A DNA stretch of 64,000 nucleotides from Dacryopinax spathularia. Lineage: Eukaryota > Basidiomycota > Dacrymycetes > Dacrymycetales > Dacrymycetaceae. Numbering within the stretch: position 1 is the first letter of the stretch; each line of letters starts with the position of its first letter. Under the pieces are notes generated by a model. That model did no database searches. It was not told the DNA's origin and saw nothing but the letters and a program-made list of their open reading frames with translations. Shown here piece by piece: positions 1 through 13,337 of the stretch. The DNA lies in assembly GCA_037974965.1 (NCBI GenBank), contig JBBPFI010000004.1, positions 682,001 through 746,000 on the forward strand, in the 5' to 3' direction. The position numbers were made by a program, and so were the translations under genes.

Positions 1-1545
1 CCGGCCTCAGCATAGGAAACTACAGCGACCTCCCCGATTGGCCCACCGTGCCCGCGGACGAGCTGCAGCCCTATATCGACGATGTGATCAACGAGATCCA
101 CTTTATTACCGATCCGGAGGGGGTGAGTCCCTTTTCCAACAAGAGAGGAATGGGCGCTGATAGGGGTGGTGTAGAGCAGCGAATGGGCCAAGCTGAGGGC
201 GGAGTATGGGCATCCAGCGCCGTATAATTTGACTTATATTGAAGTGTGAGTGCATTCCCTCACCTTGTGCAAGATAACGCGCTGACGGGACGATAGTGGC
301 AACGAGGACCAGTTTGCTCCTAGCTCGTAAGCCCTCCCTTGTCCGTCCATGTGCAAATCTAACAGGGATGGTTATGTAGCTACCAAGCCTACCGCTGGCA
401 GATGTTTGTCGAAGGCATCAACTCCTCCTTTCCCCACCTGGGTCTTCAATTCCTCGCCACCACCCCACCCTCGGTCGCGCTCAACCCGCCATATCTGAAG
501 ATCGACTGTTCGTTTCCCCTCATCCCTGATCTTTGCGAAGCTGACGGCCAGTGTAGTCCATCAGTACGCCACCCCAGGCTGGTTCATCAACAACAGCTAT
601 ATGTTCGACGATTACCCGCGGAACGGCACGCAGTGGTTCATGGGCGAGTACGCTGTGACGGGGACGGAGATCGGGTGTGAGCTGGGAGAGCCGAGCTGCG
701 GGAGGCTGCTGTATCCCACTTTGGAGGGAGCTTGTGCAGTACGTTCTTTATCCGAGAAGTTTGGGGAACGGTGTCTGATGAGGGGGTGGCGTAGGAAGCG
801 GCGTTCATGACGGGCATGGAGAGGAACTCGGATGTTGTGTTCGCTTCTGCTTGTAAGCCGTTTCCACCTTCAGGGAGCATCTGCCTGATGGAGCATGTTC
901 AGATGCACCCAGTCTGCAGAACATCAATTCATGGCAATGGACGCCAGAGTATGGCTATGGCCGCTTTGAATGGAGCGTGAACATGACTGACCGTTTGGTA
1001 GCATTATCACCTTCGATGCTGGTCGCATTGTCAAGTCGGTTTCCTATTACAACCAACAAGTGCGTCCATGAGACTGTCTCCGAGACTCCAGCTAACACGC
1101 GCCCAGCTCTTCGCGACCAACCTAGGCACCCACGTCCTCGCCACCTCTCCCGCTCCAAGCCCATCGACAGCCCCCCTCTACTGGGTCGCCTCGCACCACG
1201 CCGAGAACCACCTCGTATTCCTCAAGATGGTCAACACAGGCTCCGCCGACCTCGTCGCCAACCTCTTCTTCGACTTCCCCATCCAAGGCGGGTTCGGCAC
1301 CGCTCAACAACTGTCCGCAGGCGTATACCCTACTCCTGGGGTGTACAACATCAGCAACACGCTGGATGCTCCTAATATGGTCATCCCGGTGGCGAGCAGC
1401 TTTGGTGTTGTGGACGCGACGAGGTTTAATTACGTGAGTGTTTGGTCTGCTTGTTGGGTTTGGTCAGGTCCGCTGACGTTATGTGTTTGTCTAGACGTTC
1501 CCGCAGTCGAGCATCACTGTTATGACTTTCGCTGTTGACTTCTAG
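1..1545 (+). CDS. alpha-L-arabinofuranosidase, GH51 (3' part)
   Basis: This is the C-terminal part of a fungal glycoside hydrolase family 51 alpha-L-arabinofuranosidase, which removes arabinose side chains from arabinoxylan and arabinan; such enzymes are normally secreted. The gene enters from the left edge, so the start and signal peptide are not visible. Several short introns interrupt it. The acid/base motif YIEVGNED is split by an intron near 240-300, and the nucleophile motif WFMGEYAV lies near 634-657. The C-terminal beta domain closes with TFPQSSITVMTF, a typical GH51 ending, followed by TAG at 1543-1545. Both catalytic glutamates are present, so the visible part looks functional. Family assignment is firm; exact exon edges are my reading. 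Confidence 0.88.
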
Positions 1546-1851
1546 CTGCCGTTCAATGCCAGTAGAGTAGATAGTCAAGTGGCCTTCACAAAAGGACAGA
1601 GTGAATGATGATAAACTGTGGCCAAAAAGTGGCAGCCGTGAAATTGCGGCGACCCCGCGAGTGTTCATCAGAAGACCCTGACGACCGCTGACGTCAACCG
1701 AATTCAGCAGAAACCAGAAGCACACCTGAACTGAGCCACTTGCGAACACCCGTGCAGGCAGCCCGATAGTCTTTGATCCCTGAACACAGTACTTTCTCTC
1801 TTCTCCCTTGCTGCTACAGTACGACATTACATCTATTGGGGTGTAGCAAGG
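1546..1851. other. intergenic, no gene seen
   Basis: This spacer lies between the GH51 gene and the PhoD-like gene. It should hold the terminator of the first and the promoter of the second. I see no coding signal or repeat. Confidence 0.5.
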
Positions 1852-4604
1852 ATGGCGGCTGCTCCTCCGCTCTTCGTATCCGTGCCGACATGTATCGTGT
1901 CCACTCTCCTCCGTTTATCGGCATATATCTTCCTCCAACTGGTATGCGCGTTCTTCCTGCCTCGAGAGAGCTATAGCTAACCGCATGCGTTCTAGCTCCC
2001 ACTGCGAGGATTCACAGTTGGCATCCCAGTGCTCTTCGCTACTCACTTGCTGCTCTTCCTTGTGGGAGAGATTACGAAGAAGGAAGTGCCCACACCTGCG
2101 GTTGTGGAGGTTGTGGATAGTGTGACTGTTGCGGAGGTGGAAGTGAAGGATAATGGAGCGGGTGGGGAGAAGAAGCCGCCAAAGACGGAGGAGGTCGTTG
2201 TGGTCGAAGAGACGCAGACGTTGCTCGTACGCTCTACCCATTTCCGCCTCTACGGGCAGAGAGGCTGATAGTGGACAGGTTGACCCAGTCGACGTAACGG
2301 ACAGCGCTCTTACCTTAGCGCTCACGCTCCCCTCACGCCGTTTCCTTCTCCGGCTCAGTGCACTCCTTATCAACGCTCTCCTCACCCTCTTCGCGCTCGA
2401 CTTCGTCTACCGGCCTTTCCTCCAACCCTACTCCTCCCTCGGCTACGCCCGCGTAGGCGCCGTCACACCCCACTCCGCCAAACTCGTCCTCCGCTACCCG
2501 CTCCCGCCTCTCGCAGAAGCCCTAACAGAAGTCGACCAGCTGAACCGCGAGGGGGAGATGGAAGAGGCCGAAAAGCTGCTGAAGCAGGATAGCTGGGAGG
2601 TCAAGCTCTGGTGGCGCGAGGTTGCGGACTTGGCTGGTCTGGCTGGGGAGGGCGAGCCGGTGGAGTTGAGTTGGAATGAGGGCCCGAAGGTCGAGTTGCT
2701 GGAAGAGAATGATTGGGTTGGGGTGGTGCAGCTTGATCGGTTGCTGCCTGCTACGGAGTATGAATGTACGTATTCGTGCTTCTGACCTCGAGGTGTCAGG
2801 GACTGAGTGAAATTCGGCAGACCGCTTCGCCTTTGCCAACTCGACTGTCTTGCCTGTTTCCAAGGGCAAGCTCACTTTCCGTACTTTCCCGGCGGCCAAC
2901 TCGGCACACTTCAAATTCGTCGCCTCGTCCTGCCTAGTAAGTCATTCATCACATACATATATGCGCCCAATCTGATCTGTGGTAGACTCCAAACTTCCCC
3001 TACCGCCCTTCGCTTTGGTCGTCCACGCCGACCATCAAAGGCTTCGACCTTCTCGCGTCGGCGATCGCCAAGGAGCCGAAACGAAGCATCTTAGGTACGG
3101 CACCCGAAGCTGCCTCTCCTGAAGCAGGCAATTCTCCCAAAACGTCCGAAGAAGCTACGCAAGCAACTGCAGACGAACCAACTCCCGAGCCGACAGACAT
3201 CGCCCAGCAAGAAGAAGGTGCCCAAATACCGATCCTTAGCAGCGTATCCTCCGTGATCTCAGCCGCGACTTCCAAGCTGCAAGAAGCGACCGCGACCGGG
3301 CTGCCTGTCCGGCCTACGCTTGCCCTCCCGCCCCTGCCTTCTTTGGACTTCAAGAGCCCCATCAGCCTGTTTAACAGCCTTTTCCCTAAGCGGCCGAAAC
3401 AGCAGGAGGAGCCGGAAAGCGATGCCAATACGGAGTTTGTGCTACTTCTTGGGGACTTCATCTATGCGGATGTGCCGAAGTATGTGGGTGACGATCTGGA
3501 GGGGTATAGGCGGCTTTATAGGCGCGTATATGCTAGTGACAGCTACCGAAAGATCTACGAGCATCTCCGTAAGTGGAAATCTGCCTGATATGTTCCATTT
3601 GCTCATGATTTTCTGCAGCCACGTACCACATCTACGACGACCACGAGATCGGCAACAACTACATCGGTCACGCAAACGACTCCCTCCCTCCCTTCCCGCG
3701 CGCCAACGGAGCCTACGAGGTCTACCAGAACAACGGCAACCCGGCCCCCCTCCGCCCAGGGGCAAACTACTACACATTCGAATACGCCGACAGCGCCTTC
3801 TTCGTCCTCGACTGCAGGCGATACCGGACCGAGCCCGAGCAAGTGATCGGCGAGAAGGCCACCATGCTGGGCGAGCAGCAGCTCACCGACCTATATCACT
3901 GGCTCTCAGCAGTGAACAACACGCATACATTCAAGTTCGTCGTTTCCTCCGTGCCGTTCACGACCCTGTGGTACGGCATCGACGGCCAAACGGACACCTG
4001 GGCAGGGTATAAAACCGAGCGCCACGACGTCCTCCAGCACCTCGCTAGTGTGCCAAACGTCGTGATCATCTCAGGTGACAGGCACGAGTTTGCCGCCGTT
4101 GCGAGCTCGGCCAAGGAGGGAGGAAGCATACTGGAGTTCTCGACGAGTCCGCTGAACCAGTTTTATATTCCTGTTTATAGCAGCTTTGATGCGGAGGGGA
4201 AGACGGCTGCGACATGGACTAGGGAGGTGGAGAGGGTTGTTAAGACTGAGAATGGGACGGAGGAGGTTCAGGTGGTCGAGGAGGTCGTACCGGAGGAGAC
4301 GGTGATCCGATATGTGCGCGAGGGGCAGCATAAATGGCGAGTCAAACATCGTTGCTGCGTGTCTTGAATCCTGTCTAATACCGGATACAGGGGCTCCTTC
4401 GAAGTCGACACCAGGGATGAACAGCATCCGAAGCTTATATTTGAGCTGTTCGTCAACGGGCACCGTGCATGGCGGCTAAAGGTGGAGGGCAAGCCAGTCA
4501 AGAAAACGCCCGCAACCACAGCACTCGGTATGGGGCGCTCCATTGGCGCAAACCTGAAGAACGCTATGGAAGCGCTCGGCCTATGGAAGGCGCTTGGTCT
4601 GTAA
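1852..4604 (+). CDS. PhoD-like phosphatase, membrane-anchored
   Basis: The protein belongs to the PhoD/alkaline phosphatase D metallophosphoesterase group in its fungal membrane-protein form. The start at 1852 opens a hydrophobic N-terminus (MAAAPPLFVSVPTCIVSTLL), and a further hydrophobic stretch follows after the first intron near 2020-2070. An acidic, Pro-rich linker precedes the catalytic domain. Catalytic motifs are LLLGDFIYADVP (metal binding, near 3440-3480), YHIYDDHEIGNNYIGH (near 3628-3670) and the late VVIISGDRHEFAAV (near 4060-4100). These are the Asp, Asn and His ligands expected for the family. The message contains several short introns. The substrate is unknown; phosphodiester or phospholipid-like substrates are the family precedent. 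It is tail to tail with PEX6. Confidence 0.82.
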
Positions 4605-4730
4605 AGGAGATGATTTCAAAGGTATAACAGCTATAAGGTATCATGTGTGCGATGTGACGGACAATTATACCACTACAAGTGATTTCTCTTACGTAACTAA
4701 CGCTTTTGCATCTTTTAATGCCATACATAT

Positions 4731-7700
4731 CTATGCATGGTGCAGCTCGTCGGCGAGGCGTGCTTGCTCGCCGAAGCCGTCGTCCTCGGGAAGATCGATC
4801 GCCTTTGCTTTGCCTTTGCCCTTGCCTTTCTTGTCAATATTGGCCTCGGAGTTGATGGTGTCCCTTGCGAACTTCTTTTGCACCGCGGCATAGTGCTCCA
4901 TTTCACTCGCAGTGACGCTCGGCACAAGCTCAGCCAAGGCCGCTTCGAAGTCGATTTGTGAGACAAGGAACTCTGTCTCCTCAGGTCGTGCAAGCTCCGC
5001 AAGATAATACTGCGGAGTCATGGGATACGGGTGTCCATATCTCGGTCCTGCGCTATTCCACTCGGCAATCTTCGCGTCGATCTCCTCTGCTTTCCGCGTC
5101 ATGGCCTTGAGCATGGCATCCGAACAAAGAGCGTAGAAGTCGGCACCCGTGTAATTGAATGGGCATTGTTGGGCCACCCGCATCAGGTCTAAATTGGGAT
5201 CGAGTCGGAACTTGCGCGTCAATGCTTGTAGGATCTTGAGCTGGGCTTCGTGAGTTGTGCTGACTCCGAGGTAGAGCATGCGATCGAAGCTACGGAGAAT
5301 CAGGTTAGTCTACATCTGCCACAACAGAAGTTGCTATACATACCGGCCTGGCCGCAGCAAAGCTGGGTCGAGAAGATCTGGTCTGTTTGTTGCGCCAATA
5401 ACGAACACTTCAGCACTGTTCGATCCGTCCGACATGCCATCGAGCTCTGCGAGGAGCTGACTGACAATACGGTCCATGACCCCTCCCGAGTCACCGTGGT
5501 TGCCGCGCTTTGGTGCGACGGAGTCCAGTTCGTCAAAGAAGATGACGCATGGTCTAGCGTCCCGCGCTCGCTGAAACACGCGGCGTACGTTCGCTTCAGA
5601 CTCGCCGATGTACATGTTGAGCAGCTCGGGACCTTTAACGGAGAAGAAGTTAAGCGAGCAGGATGTGGCGACGGCTTTCGCAAGTAGGGTCTTGCCTGTT
5701 CCAGGTGGCCCATACAGGAGGATACCCGAGCGCTTCTTCAGCCCTTCAGCAAAGAGCTCGGGATGCTCCAAGGGTAGCTGGATCGTATCCAGTATGTCTG
5801 CCTTGACCTCGGCCAGTCCACCCACGTCGTCCCAGGACACGTTGGGAATCTTGGGTGCACCGATGCTCTCTGAGTAAGAAGCGCGGGACTGTGCAAGAGC
5901 AGCGGTGAAGTCCGCGCCGCTGATGGCAAGACCAGCATCATCGATGTCTTCCGCCCTCGCGTCCATCTCTTGAAGTTCCTTGGTCGCACGCTCTACCGCA
6001 CCTAAGCGTGCTCGTTCGACCAAGTCTACGAGATCCTTTGCGACCAGAGCGGCGCTCTGTGAAGCGACATCACGCAGCGACACATCGGGAGCGAGGTTGT
6101 CCCCCTCCGTCAGAGCCTGCAGGATCTCGAGTCGCTCGGCCTCGGCCGGAGACTCGAACGTGATCTCATGCTTGAAGCATGCCTGGACGGAAAGGGGTAT
6201 CTTGTCCGCTTCTGCGGAGGTAGCGATGAGGATTATTGGGTATTGGCTGGTTCGCCAGGCGGCTTGTAAGTCGGATATACAATCGCGGAGGACCGTAGCG
6301 ATTGCTGGCTCTACAATGAAATAAGTTAGTACGCATAACCTCGAGCTAGTAAGACCTCAGCTCACCTTTCCCCTGCTCGAGGACCTGCGATGTCCTCGCA
6401 AGTGCCTCCAGGTTCCGCAAGATGAAGATACACGGTGCAGAAGCGGCAGCACCCTCAAACCTCGCCCGGAGAGTTCCCTCCGTCTTGGTATCCGACTCTC
6501 CTACAAGATCATAGCAGTTCACCTCCAGTACATGCATTCCCAGCTTGCGCGCGACCGCTACAGCGGTAGTACCTTTCCCGACTCCTCGCTGCCCACGGAG
6601 GAGGACACAGAGTTGGAGTCCGTACTCCATCGCCTGAGGCGACAAGCATGCGGCAGCAAGTCGGAGGAGCTTGCCATACGGCTCGTCTGGCTCTTCTGAG
6701 AGTGCTGGCTTGGGAACGGGGAGGAGGAGGTCGGGCACCAGGGAGTGTTCAAGGCCGGACTGGACCATACGGGTTTTGGAGGGGTCGAACCAGCAGCCCA
6801 GCTCGCCGAGGGCTGCGGCGGCGTAGGTGTCTGTTTGGGGGAGGGGGAAGGCATTGCTTGGAGGTGGGGAGTAGGCGATATGGGTGATCTTAAAGAATAT
6901 TGGCGTGTCGGGTGGAGAGCGGGAAAATGGGTATCTGTAAGAGGACGTGGCTTAGCATATAGCGCACTGAAATTAGGGAGAGGTGTGGGAGGCGACGCAC
7001 TCATAGTCCAGCAGCTCGTCGTCCAGCTCACCCTCGTCGTTCTCCCTCACCAGTGCTCGATCCGCCTCCCTTACCACAACACCCATGATCTCTCCCTCCC
7101 TCACCACCCGCCTTCCACGCTCAAAGTGCTTCCTAAGCGCCCTCAGGAAAAGAGGTTGGAACCGCTTGCTTGTAGATTGAGGAGAGGCGATCCTGGCGAG
7201 AGTTACACTCTGCGCCGTTGGTAGGGGCGGGGGATGCGCTTGAAAGGGCGTCGGGAGGACTTGGAGCAGTGGTGGAGGGTCGAGCGGGTGAGCAGGAGGG
7301 AAAGAGTGTAGTAGTATGGGGCTGGCGAGGAGGGTTGCGAGGCCATGAGAGGGAGGCGGAACTCGGTCTGAAGCGAACGCTCGGGCGAGGCGGGCGGTGC
7401 TTGCTGGACTCGCGGATGAGGCGGAAGTAGCAGAAGCAGGTCGCACGAGCACCCAGTCGCCTGAGAAGATGCCGCACCGCGCTAAGTCGGCAGGACGCAT
7501 ATATATGCGTTCGCTGACCTCGCTGGGCTCCCCTTGGCTGCACGATAAGGTCCATGGGATCGGGAGGGGCTGAAATTCCCTGGGGACGCTCGAAGTGAAA
7601 GAGGCAATGGACGTAATAGACGCCGACAGGGTGAGACGGCCGTCGGGCTGTGGTGGAGGACCAGGTAAAGGCGGAAGCGAGTGTGCAAGGAAAGAGGCAT

Positions 7701-8843
7701 CGATCTCCGGTACATCTTCCTCCTCTGCTTCTCCGTCCTCGTCATCGGTCTTCCCGTTCCAGACCAGATCTCCGTCTGCATGGTGATCGAACCCGTTCAC
7801 TTTCTCCCTCCAGGAGCGAGATGAACTGACACTCGCGGACCTGCTCCCTCGCCCGCTCCTGCTGCTCCCCTCGCTAGGTGTCCGATAGATCGACTGAGTG
7901 GGCGTCTCATCCTCGTCCTCCTCTTCGACCTCGCCTTCCACTTCCTCACCGCCGTCCTCGTCAAGAGGCGGGAGAACGTACAGCTTCGACTGAGGAGTGA
8001 TCAACCCCTGCAGAACCGGCTCTGAAAGAAGCACGCTATATGCATAGCGAAATCCTCGTCCAGCCAGTCGCCCACGCTTCACATCCTCATCACCTCTGCC
8101 GTTCGCTCCGCCCGCATCGCCCACGATACGGTCCACCGAGGGGTGCCCGTTCATCCCCTCCGGCTCTCCATTCCTCGTTGATGAAAGCGCAAAGCTGGCT
8201 TCACCGCCTTGCCTGACCACCTTCCCAGCTTCTGCTAGCCGCTCGAGCACCTCATCTGGCTTAGCTTGTGCTAGCGCATAGGCGGAGGATGACCGAGCAC
8301 GGAGGAAGAGCGTATGCAGCGGGAGAGGATTGGAGGGTCGCAGAAGGAGTCCAGGTTCGATTGAGGGGAGTTCGGGTGAAGATTCAGAGGGTGAGGAGGG
8401 GAAGAGGTGAGGGTATGCGCGGGCGAGTGAGGTGGGAATGGTGATGTTCTGTCGTACGGATCGTGAGCGGATGAGACGACGGACGTAGGTAGGAATAGAC
8501 GTACCATCCCCTGTTCCTCTTCATCATCCTCTTCTACCCTCGCCCAGCATACAACCCTATCCAACTTCGCGACCTTGTCCCTCCCACCTATCCCGTCCAG
8601 GCCGCTCTCAACCTGGTTCGGCGAATAAAGCACCACCCCAACCTTCCTCCGATCCAGCACACTCAACAATCCCTCGTCCTCCTCCCCTCGCGCACGAGCG
8701 ATCCTAGCCCGTGCACGCTCGATCCATTCGCAGACTCGATGGGAGATCAGGATCTCTTCGTCCTCTACCGCGTCAGAGGCTTCGGAGGAGGGTATGATGC
8801 GGTAGGTGACGCGTAATCCGCGTGTTCGGGCAATCGAGGTCAT
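4731..8843 (-). CDS. PEX6: peroxisomal AAA ATPase Pex6
   Basis: This is a type II AAA+ ATPase matching Pex6, which with Pex1 forms the hexameric motor that pulls ubiquitinated Pex5 out of the peroxisomal membrane. It reads leftward from the ATG at 8841-8843. The N-terminal half is long and low in complexity. The first ATPase domain keeps a Walker A-like GQRGVGKGT (near 6570-6600), but its Walker B region reads CIFILRN instead of an acidic DE pair, the usual degenerate D1 of Pex6. The second ATPase domain is canonical: GPPGTGKTLLAKAVA, then CVIFFDELDSVAPKRG, then the arginine-finger region GATNRPDLLDPALLRPGR, all between about 5335 and 5720. Short introns are present (for example near 5290-5340 and 6310-6365). 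A generic Cdc48-like ATPase is the alternative, but the degenerate D1 favours Pex6. Confidence 0.88.
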
Positions 8844-9784
8844 TTTGTCAAGCTCTCACCTCTCCTTTCATCGAAGATATTCAGAATGGGGAGATAGATG
8901 AGTGCTCAGACATAGTTATGGAAAGTAGTTGGAGGGAGGTGAGAATACTAAGGCGGCCGCTGCACGAACTGTTCAGGGATCAGCTGGTCCCTTGCGCTGG
9001 AGCGTGAATAACCGGTTGAGGCATGAATGTCCGACCGGGGACCGAGCGCACCTTGTCCGTCGTTATGAACTTGCATTGGGCTATACTGCAGGATCTGGGC
9101 AAAGTGAGTCGATGGACTCTGCCATAGATGGAAAAGGGCCTGGCAGCTGTATGACATGCAAGCCGGCAGTCGTGGTTCTGATTGTAACTCTGTGGTGCTG
9201 AACCATTCTACATAGCTGCATTCAGGTGACTCTGTTCTCCATTGTTTCAGATTCAAGCATCGAAGTGTCCGTGAATCTTAACACTTTGTTGAGAAGTGTT
9301 GTATGTCAAGGCAGCACATTTACTGCAGAGTCATGTTCCGACTTACTGCTCGTTCTTAACCTGCGCGACCCCACGGACTATCGCTCGCGACTTGTCAGGA
9401 ATTTGATGGAAGGCCGATCCACTTCGGACCCAAAGGTTTGGCTTCGCGATAAAGAAGAGCAAAAAATGGACGGGGGGAAAGATCGATCCTTGCAGCCTTT
9501 TATTGCCACCATTCTATGACTGCGTGGATGGATATTCACGCCAATAACGTGCTTTGTGTGGTGTGTCCTTCACTTTACTTTGCAAAGGATCCGCTCGGAG
9601 AGAGGTAATGAACGGGTGCACGTGAATGATGAACGCATTCGGCGGTAAGTAAGACGAGGAACATGCAGTCCATCCTACCTTCCTCTTCGTCGACTGACAG
9701 ATTCGACAGAACAAGCCCCTAAGCACTTTGATGCTGGCGAACTCACCCTGGCCTGAACAGCGAATGGACATCGGCGGAGTAGGC
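8844..9784. other. intergenic, no gene seen
   Basis: This stretch of about 0.9 kb upstream of PEX6 has only short open frames without family resemblance. It probably includes the PEX6 promoter. I see no repeat or RNA gene. Confidence 0.4.
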
Positions 9785-10020
9785 GGCGCCGGCCGACTTC
9801 GAGGTCCGAGCTGCATTCGTGGATCAGACCGCGGACTTGCTTCTCCAGTCATCCGATGGAGTGCTTTTCAGCTTGAAGTGCACAAGCCGATCCACTCTCC
9901 TGCATCGACCTTCTGGCTGAATATGGTCCTCTATGCTCAGCCCGACGAGGCGGACGGGACCAGCCAGCAGCCGCAGCCCGTCGAATACCTCGGCCTGAGA
10001 CTGATCTCGATCGAAATCTC
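9785..10020 (+). pseudogene. decayed BTB/POZ relic
   Basis: A remnant of the BTB family found intact elsewhere in the window. From about 9795 one frame reads DFEVRAAFVDQTADLLLQSS and then DGVLF, matching the family opening FDVPAAFLDPxADLLLxSSDGVLF. Near 9868-9875 the similarity moves to another frame, which reads EVHKPIHSPASTFWLNMVLY, matching KVHKAILSxxSTFxRDMFL of the intact copies. Similarity fades after about 10000, and the later BTB and C-terminal regions are absent. There is no credible start codon. It is best read as an old partial copy and is unlikely to be expressed as a BTB protein. Confidence 0.72.
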
Positions 10021-10838
10021 AATGACGGTCATGGCCGATAAACGAAGTCCTTGCCCTTGATTCGCCAGACACTAATAATGGATGACTCGCAGGTGTCCAA
10101 TCCAAGATTGACACCATCGACCGTCCAGAAGGTTGGCTGGGCGGAACAACCGGCTCGTCGGCTCCGGCCCAGAGGTGGCAGTGCCCTTACCCGGCTATTC
10201 CCGGAGCTCATCAGCACGATCGAGCCTGATCGGCGGCCACCGTCCTTCCTATCACATTCTCGCGCGAACCCTTGCGGGCCGGCGCCTTCCGTTAATCCGG
10301 GACGCCACCTGTGCCGATGTACGATGAGGCGGGGCCGGGGCGTCATTCAGTCGGTCGCTGTCGGCCGCTCCCAAATGGAATTCTGCAAGGTCCGGGCTAG
10401 ACGCCGGCAGATGAGGCGAGGTCGGCGAGGTGATCGATCATGATCGAACAACCTTGTGGGCCGACGCAAAATCGGCGTATGAGCGAAATCGGACGGCGAG
10501 CTATCTATATACAGCCAGCGTCATCGATCTTTGACTCTTTGCGCTTCGACACTCCGCCCTCCTCTTGCCGTTCCCCTCCTAATTCCCCTCCTGCTTCGTC
10601 TAATCGCTCGAACTTCTCGTGGTTGCTGTAATTGGCAACACCAACAACGCTCATTCGACCCGATCATCCCATAATTCCTGTATACACCTTTTGGCCTTTG
10701 AACCAAAATCCCACTCTATCGCCGCCGCCAGCGAACCCCGCCGCACCTCAGCCTGCAGGCAACCAGCCCAGATCACAACACCTCATAGCAACGTACACCT
10801 TCTCCCCCTCTCCTATATCCCTCAACACCGAGCGAACG
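10021..10838. other. intergenic, probable MFS promoter
   Basis: No gene is supported here. The last 200-300 bases (from about 10560) are C/T-rich, as expected for the promoter and 5' leader of the downstream transporter. An in-frame ATG exists at 10632, but the peptide it would add is low-complexity. Confidence 0.4.
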
Positions 10839-12760
10839 ATGGCCTCCCCACGGCTCTCCTCCTTCCCTTCTTCTCGTATCGACTCCCCGGGCTTCGAGCG
10901 TCATTCTTCCGAAACGATGGTCGATACCCCTCTCCCCTCTGCACGGCATTCCGAGGACGGAGCTCCAGAAAGAGAGAACCGCGTAGCGGGCACGGGATCG
11001 GGTGTGATCGCTGAGGCTGCGGAAAGCGAGAGCAGCTTGGACTTGACTTCGCCTAGTGGGCCTGGAACCCCTGCTGAGCCTGCCGAGCCGAGGAAACCGG
11101 TCGACAGGCCTGACAAGCCTTATTCCAGTACGTCCTTCCTTCCTTTCCATTTTCCTGCAGGATCTGACTCGCACTGGCAGTATTCACCCGGAAAGAGAAA
11201 TGGTTCATCGTATTCATGACCGCCGTCGCGGGCTTCTACTCCCCCCTCTCAGCCAACATCTACTTCCCCGCCATCCCCGTTCTCTCAGAAGCGTTCCACG
11301 AGCCCGTAGAGCTCATCAACGTCACCGTCACGGTCAACATGATCTTCCAGGGCATCTCCCCGATGCTGTGGGGCTCGTTGGCAGATAGCGAGCGGTGTGG
11401 TCGGCGGCCAGTTTACCTCGCTTGCTTGGCCTTGCTCACTTTGTCCTGCGTTGGCTTGGCACTAACGCCGACGAACGCGTACTGGCTGTTGGTGCTGCTC
11501 CGGTGCTTTCAGGCGGCTGGGTCGGCGCCGGTGATCGCCCTGGGCGCAGGGACGATCGTCGACATAGCTACGAGTGCAGAGAGAGGCGGCTTCCTAGGGC
11601 TATTCAACGTCGGCCCCATGATCGGCCCCTGTATCGGCCCCGTTATCGGCGGGCTGCTGGCCGACCAGCTCGGATGGCGGTACGTGCCCCCTCATCCTCT
11701 GCCCTAGTCTCCAGTTCGGAAATGCTGACGCGAGCATGATAGCGCCGTCTTCTGGTTCATGGCCATCGCGTCGGGCGTCGCATTCCTCTTCGAAACCGCC
11801 CTCCTGCCCGAAACGCTCCGAACGATAGTAGGCGACGGCAGTGTCCTCCCACCCCGTATAAACCGCCCCTTAATCCCCATCCTCGGGCGTGGCCGCAAGG
11901 CCCCCGCCGGCAGCGTGCCCGAAAAGTCACAGGGGCATCATACGCCCCTGACGGTGCTCAAGCTTTTCCGCAATAGGGACTTGTGCTTGGTGTTGTTCTC
12001 CAATGCCGTGCCGTACTCCGTGTTCTACGGGGTGATCACCACGATGTCCCCTCTCTTCCTGGCCAACTACCCCTGGTTGACAGAGTCCGATATCGGCCTG
12101 TGTTACTTGGCGAACGGGGGCGGGTGCTTATTGGGGAGTTTCACAGTGGGGAAGATGCTCGATTGGGAATGGCAGCGCGTCAAGCGGCAGGCTACTGCCA
12201 AAGGCCAGCTGGAGGACGGGGGGAGCGGGGCGAAAGGCGGTGTGCCGGTCGAGCACGCAAGACTGCGGACGACGCCTCTCTACTGGGGCGCCGCGGCCGC
12301 TTGTGTGCTGGTGTACGGCTGGCTCACGCATGCCCGAGTGCACATCGCTGTGCTCCTGCTCTTCCAGTTCCTCATCGGGTGGCTGATCACCGCGCTGTTC
12401 AATATCAACCAGACCCTGCTCATGGACCTGTTCCCGGGGCACGGAGCGGGCGTGACGGCGTGCAATAACCTCGTGAGGTGCTTGATGGGCGCGGCGTTCG
12501 TCAGTGTCGAGAACTATATCCTTGATGCCGTCGGGCCAGGGTGGGGGTTCACGATCTTTGCGGGGATGGTGGGGGCTGCGTATCCTGCGTTGGTGGTGGA
12601 GTGGAAGAGGGGGAAGAGATGGAGGAGGGAGAGGGAGGAGAGGGAGGCGAGGAAGATGGTTCTGAGGGAGAAGAAGAGGTTGGAGAAGGAGCGGGAGAGG
12701 GAGAGGAGGGGGGAGGAGATGCGGGCTGCTGGTGCGGAGTCGAAGAAAGCTGGCCAGTAG
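10839..12760 (+). CDS. MFS transporter, DHA1-like drug:H+ antiporter
   Basis: A major facilitator superfamily transporter of about 601 aa in three exons (10839-11127, 11181-11679, 11743-12760); the reading frame joins across both introns. A Ser/Pro/Glu-rich cytosolic N-terminus of about 95 residues precedes the first membrane segment. Motif A reads GSLADSERCGRRP after the second membrane segment. The antiporter motif C appears as GPMIGPCIGPVIGG in the fifth. A long loop lies between the two halves, and the C-terminus is a highly charged Arg/Glu-rich tail. This layout matches fungal DHA1 exporters of the Qdr/Dtr1 type, which move drugs, polyamines or weak acids across the plasma membrane. The substrate cannot be read from the sequence. 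Confidence 0.85.
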
Positions 12761-13337
12761 ACGGTCGCTTCCTCCTTTCTTCTTGCTTCTTGCTTCTTGC
12801 TTTGCTCTCCTCTTTCTCCTGGGATTTGGGTGTTTTGGACTGGTGATTGCACATAGATGAGAGGCCTAGATTGTCTGATTACGCACTTGTAGCATATTCC
12901 GCACGCACTTTTATTCCTCATTAGACGGCATACATATCTGCTTTTTTATGTACCAACGGGTTACAATGAGCTCCCCGGGTGTTTCTGCTGCGTGGTGTAC
13001 AGGAAGACCCTAGATCGACGTCATTAGGATGGTTGAATAGACCAAGTCGGAGTCGAGCGGTGCTTGTCTCCGAGAGAGTTGGTCGGGCTCAAGCACCGCC
13101 TGATGCCTCGAAAGCTGTATGTCCAGGATTGACAGCGCGGGCTGAAGGCGTGGCGGGATCCGAGTTATCGGCAAAAGCTCGTGGCCTGAATCCTGCACGC
13201 CGCGAATAGTGTGTGTCCAGGTAAATATGTCCAGGTAAATGTCGGCGGCTACCCGAATTGTCGGTCGAATGCCCCTCCTGGTAAGGCGCACAAGTGATGG
13301 GGATCAGTCGAAGGAGTTCGTCCTCTGGGCAGACCGG
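12761..13337. other. intergenic between convergent genes; 14-bp direct repeat
   Basis: This is a 3'-3' spacer between the MFS gene and the DUF202 gene. It contains two adjacent copies of TGTCCAGGTAAAT at 13214-13226 and 13228-13240. No coding signal is seen. Confidence 0.45.

Noticed and set aside
13214-13240. Two TGTCCAGGTAAAT copies as a regulatory site
   Set aside because: They lie between the 3' ends of convergent genes and are only two copies, so a chance duplication is enough.
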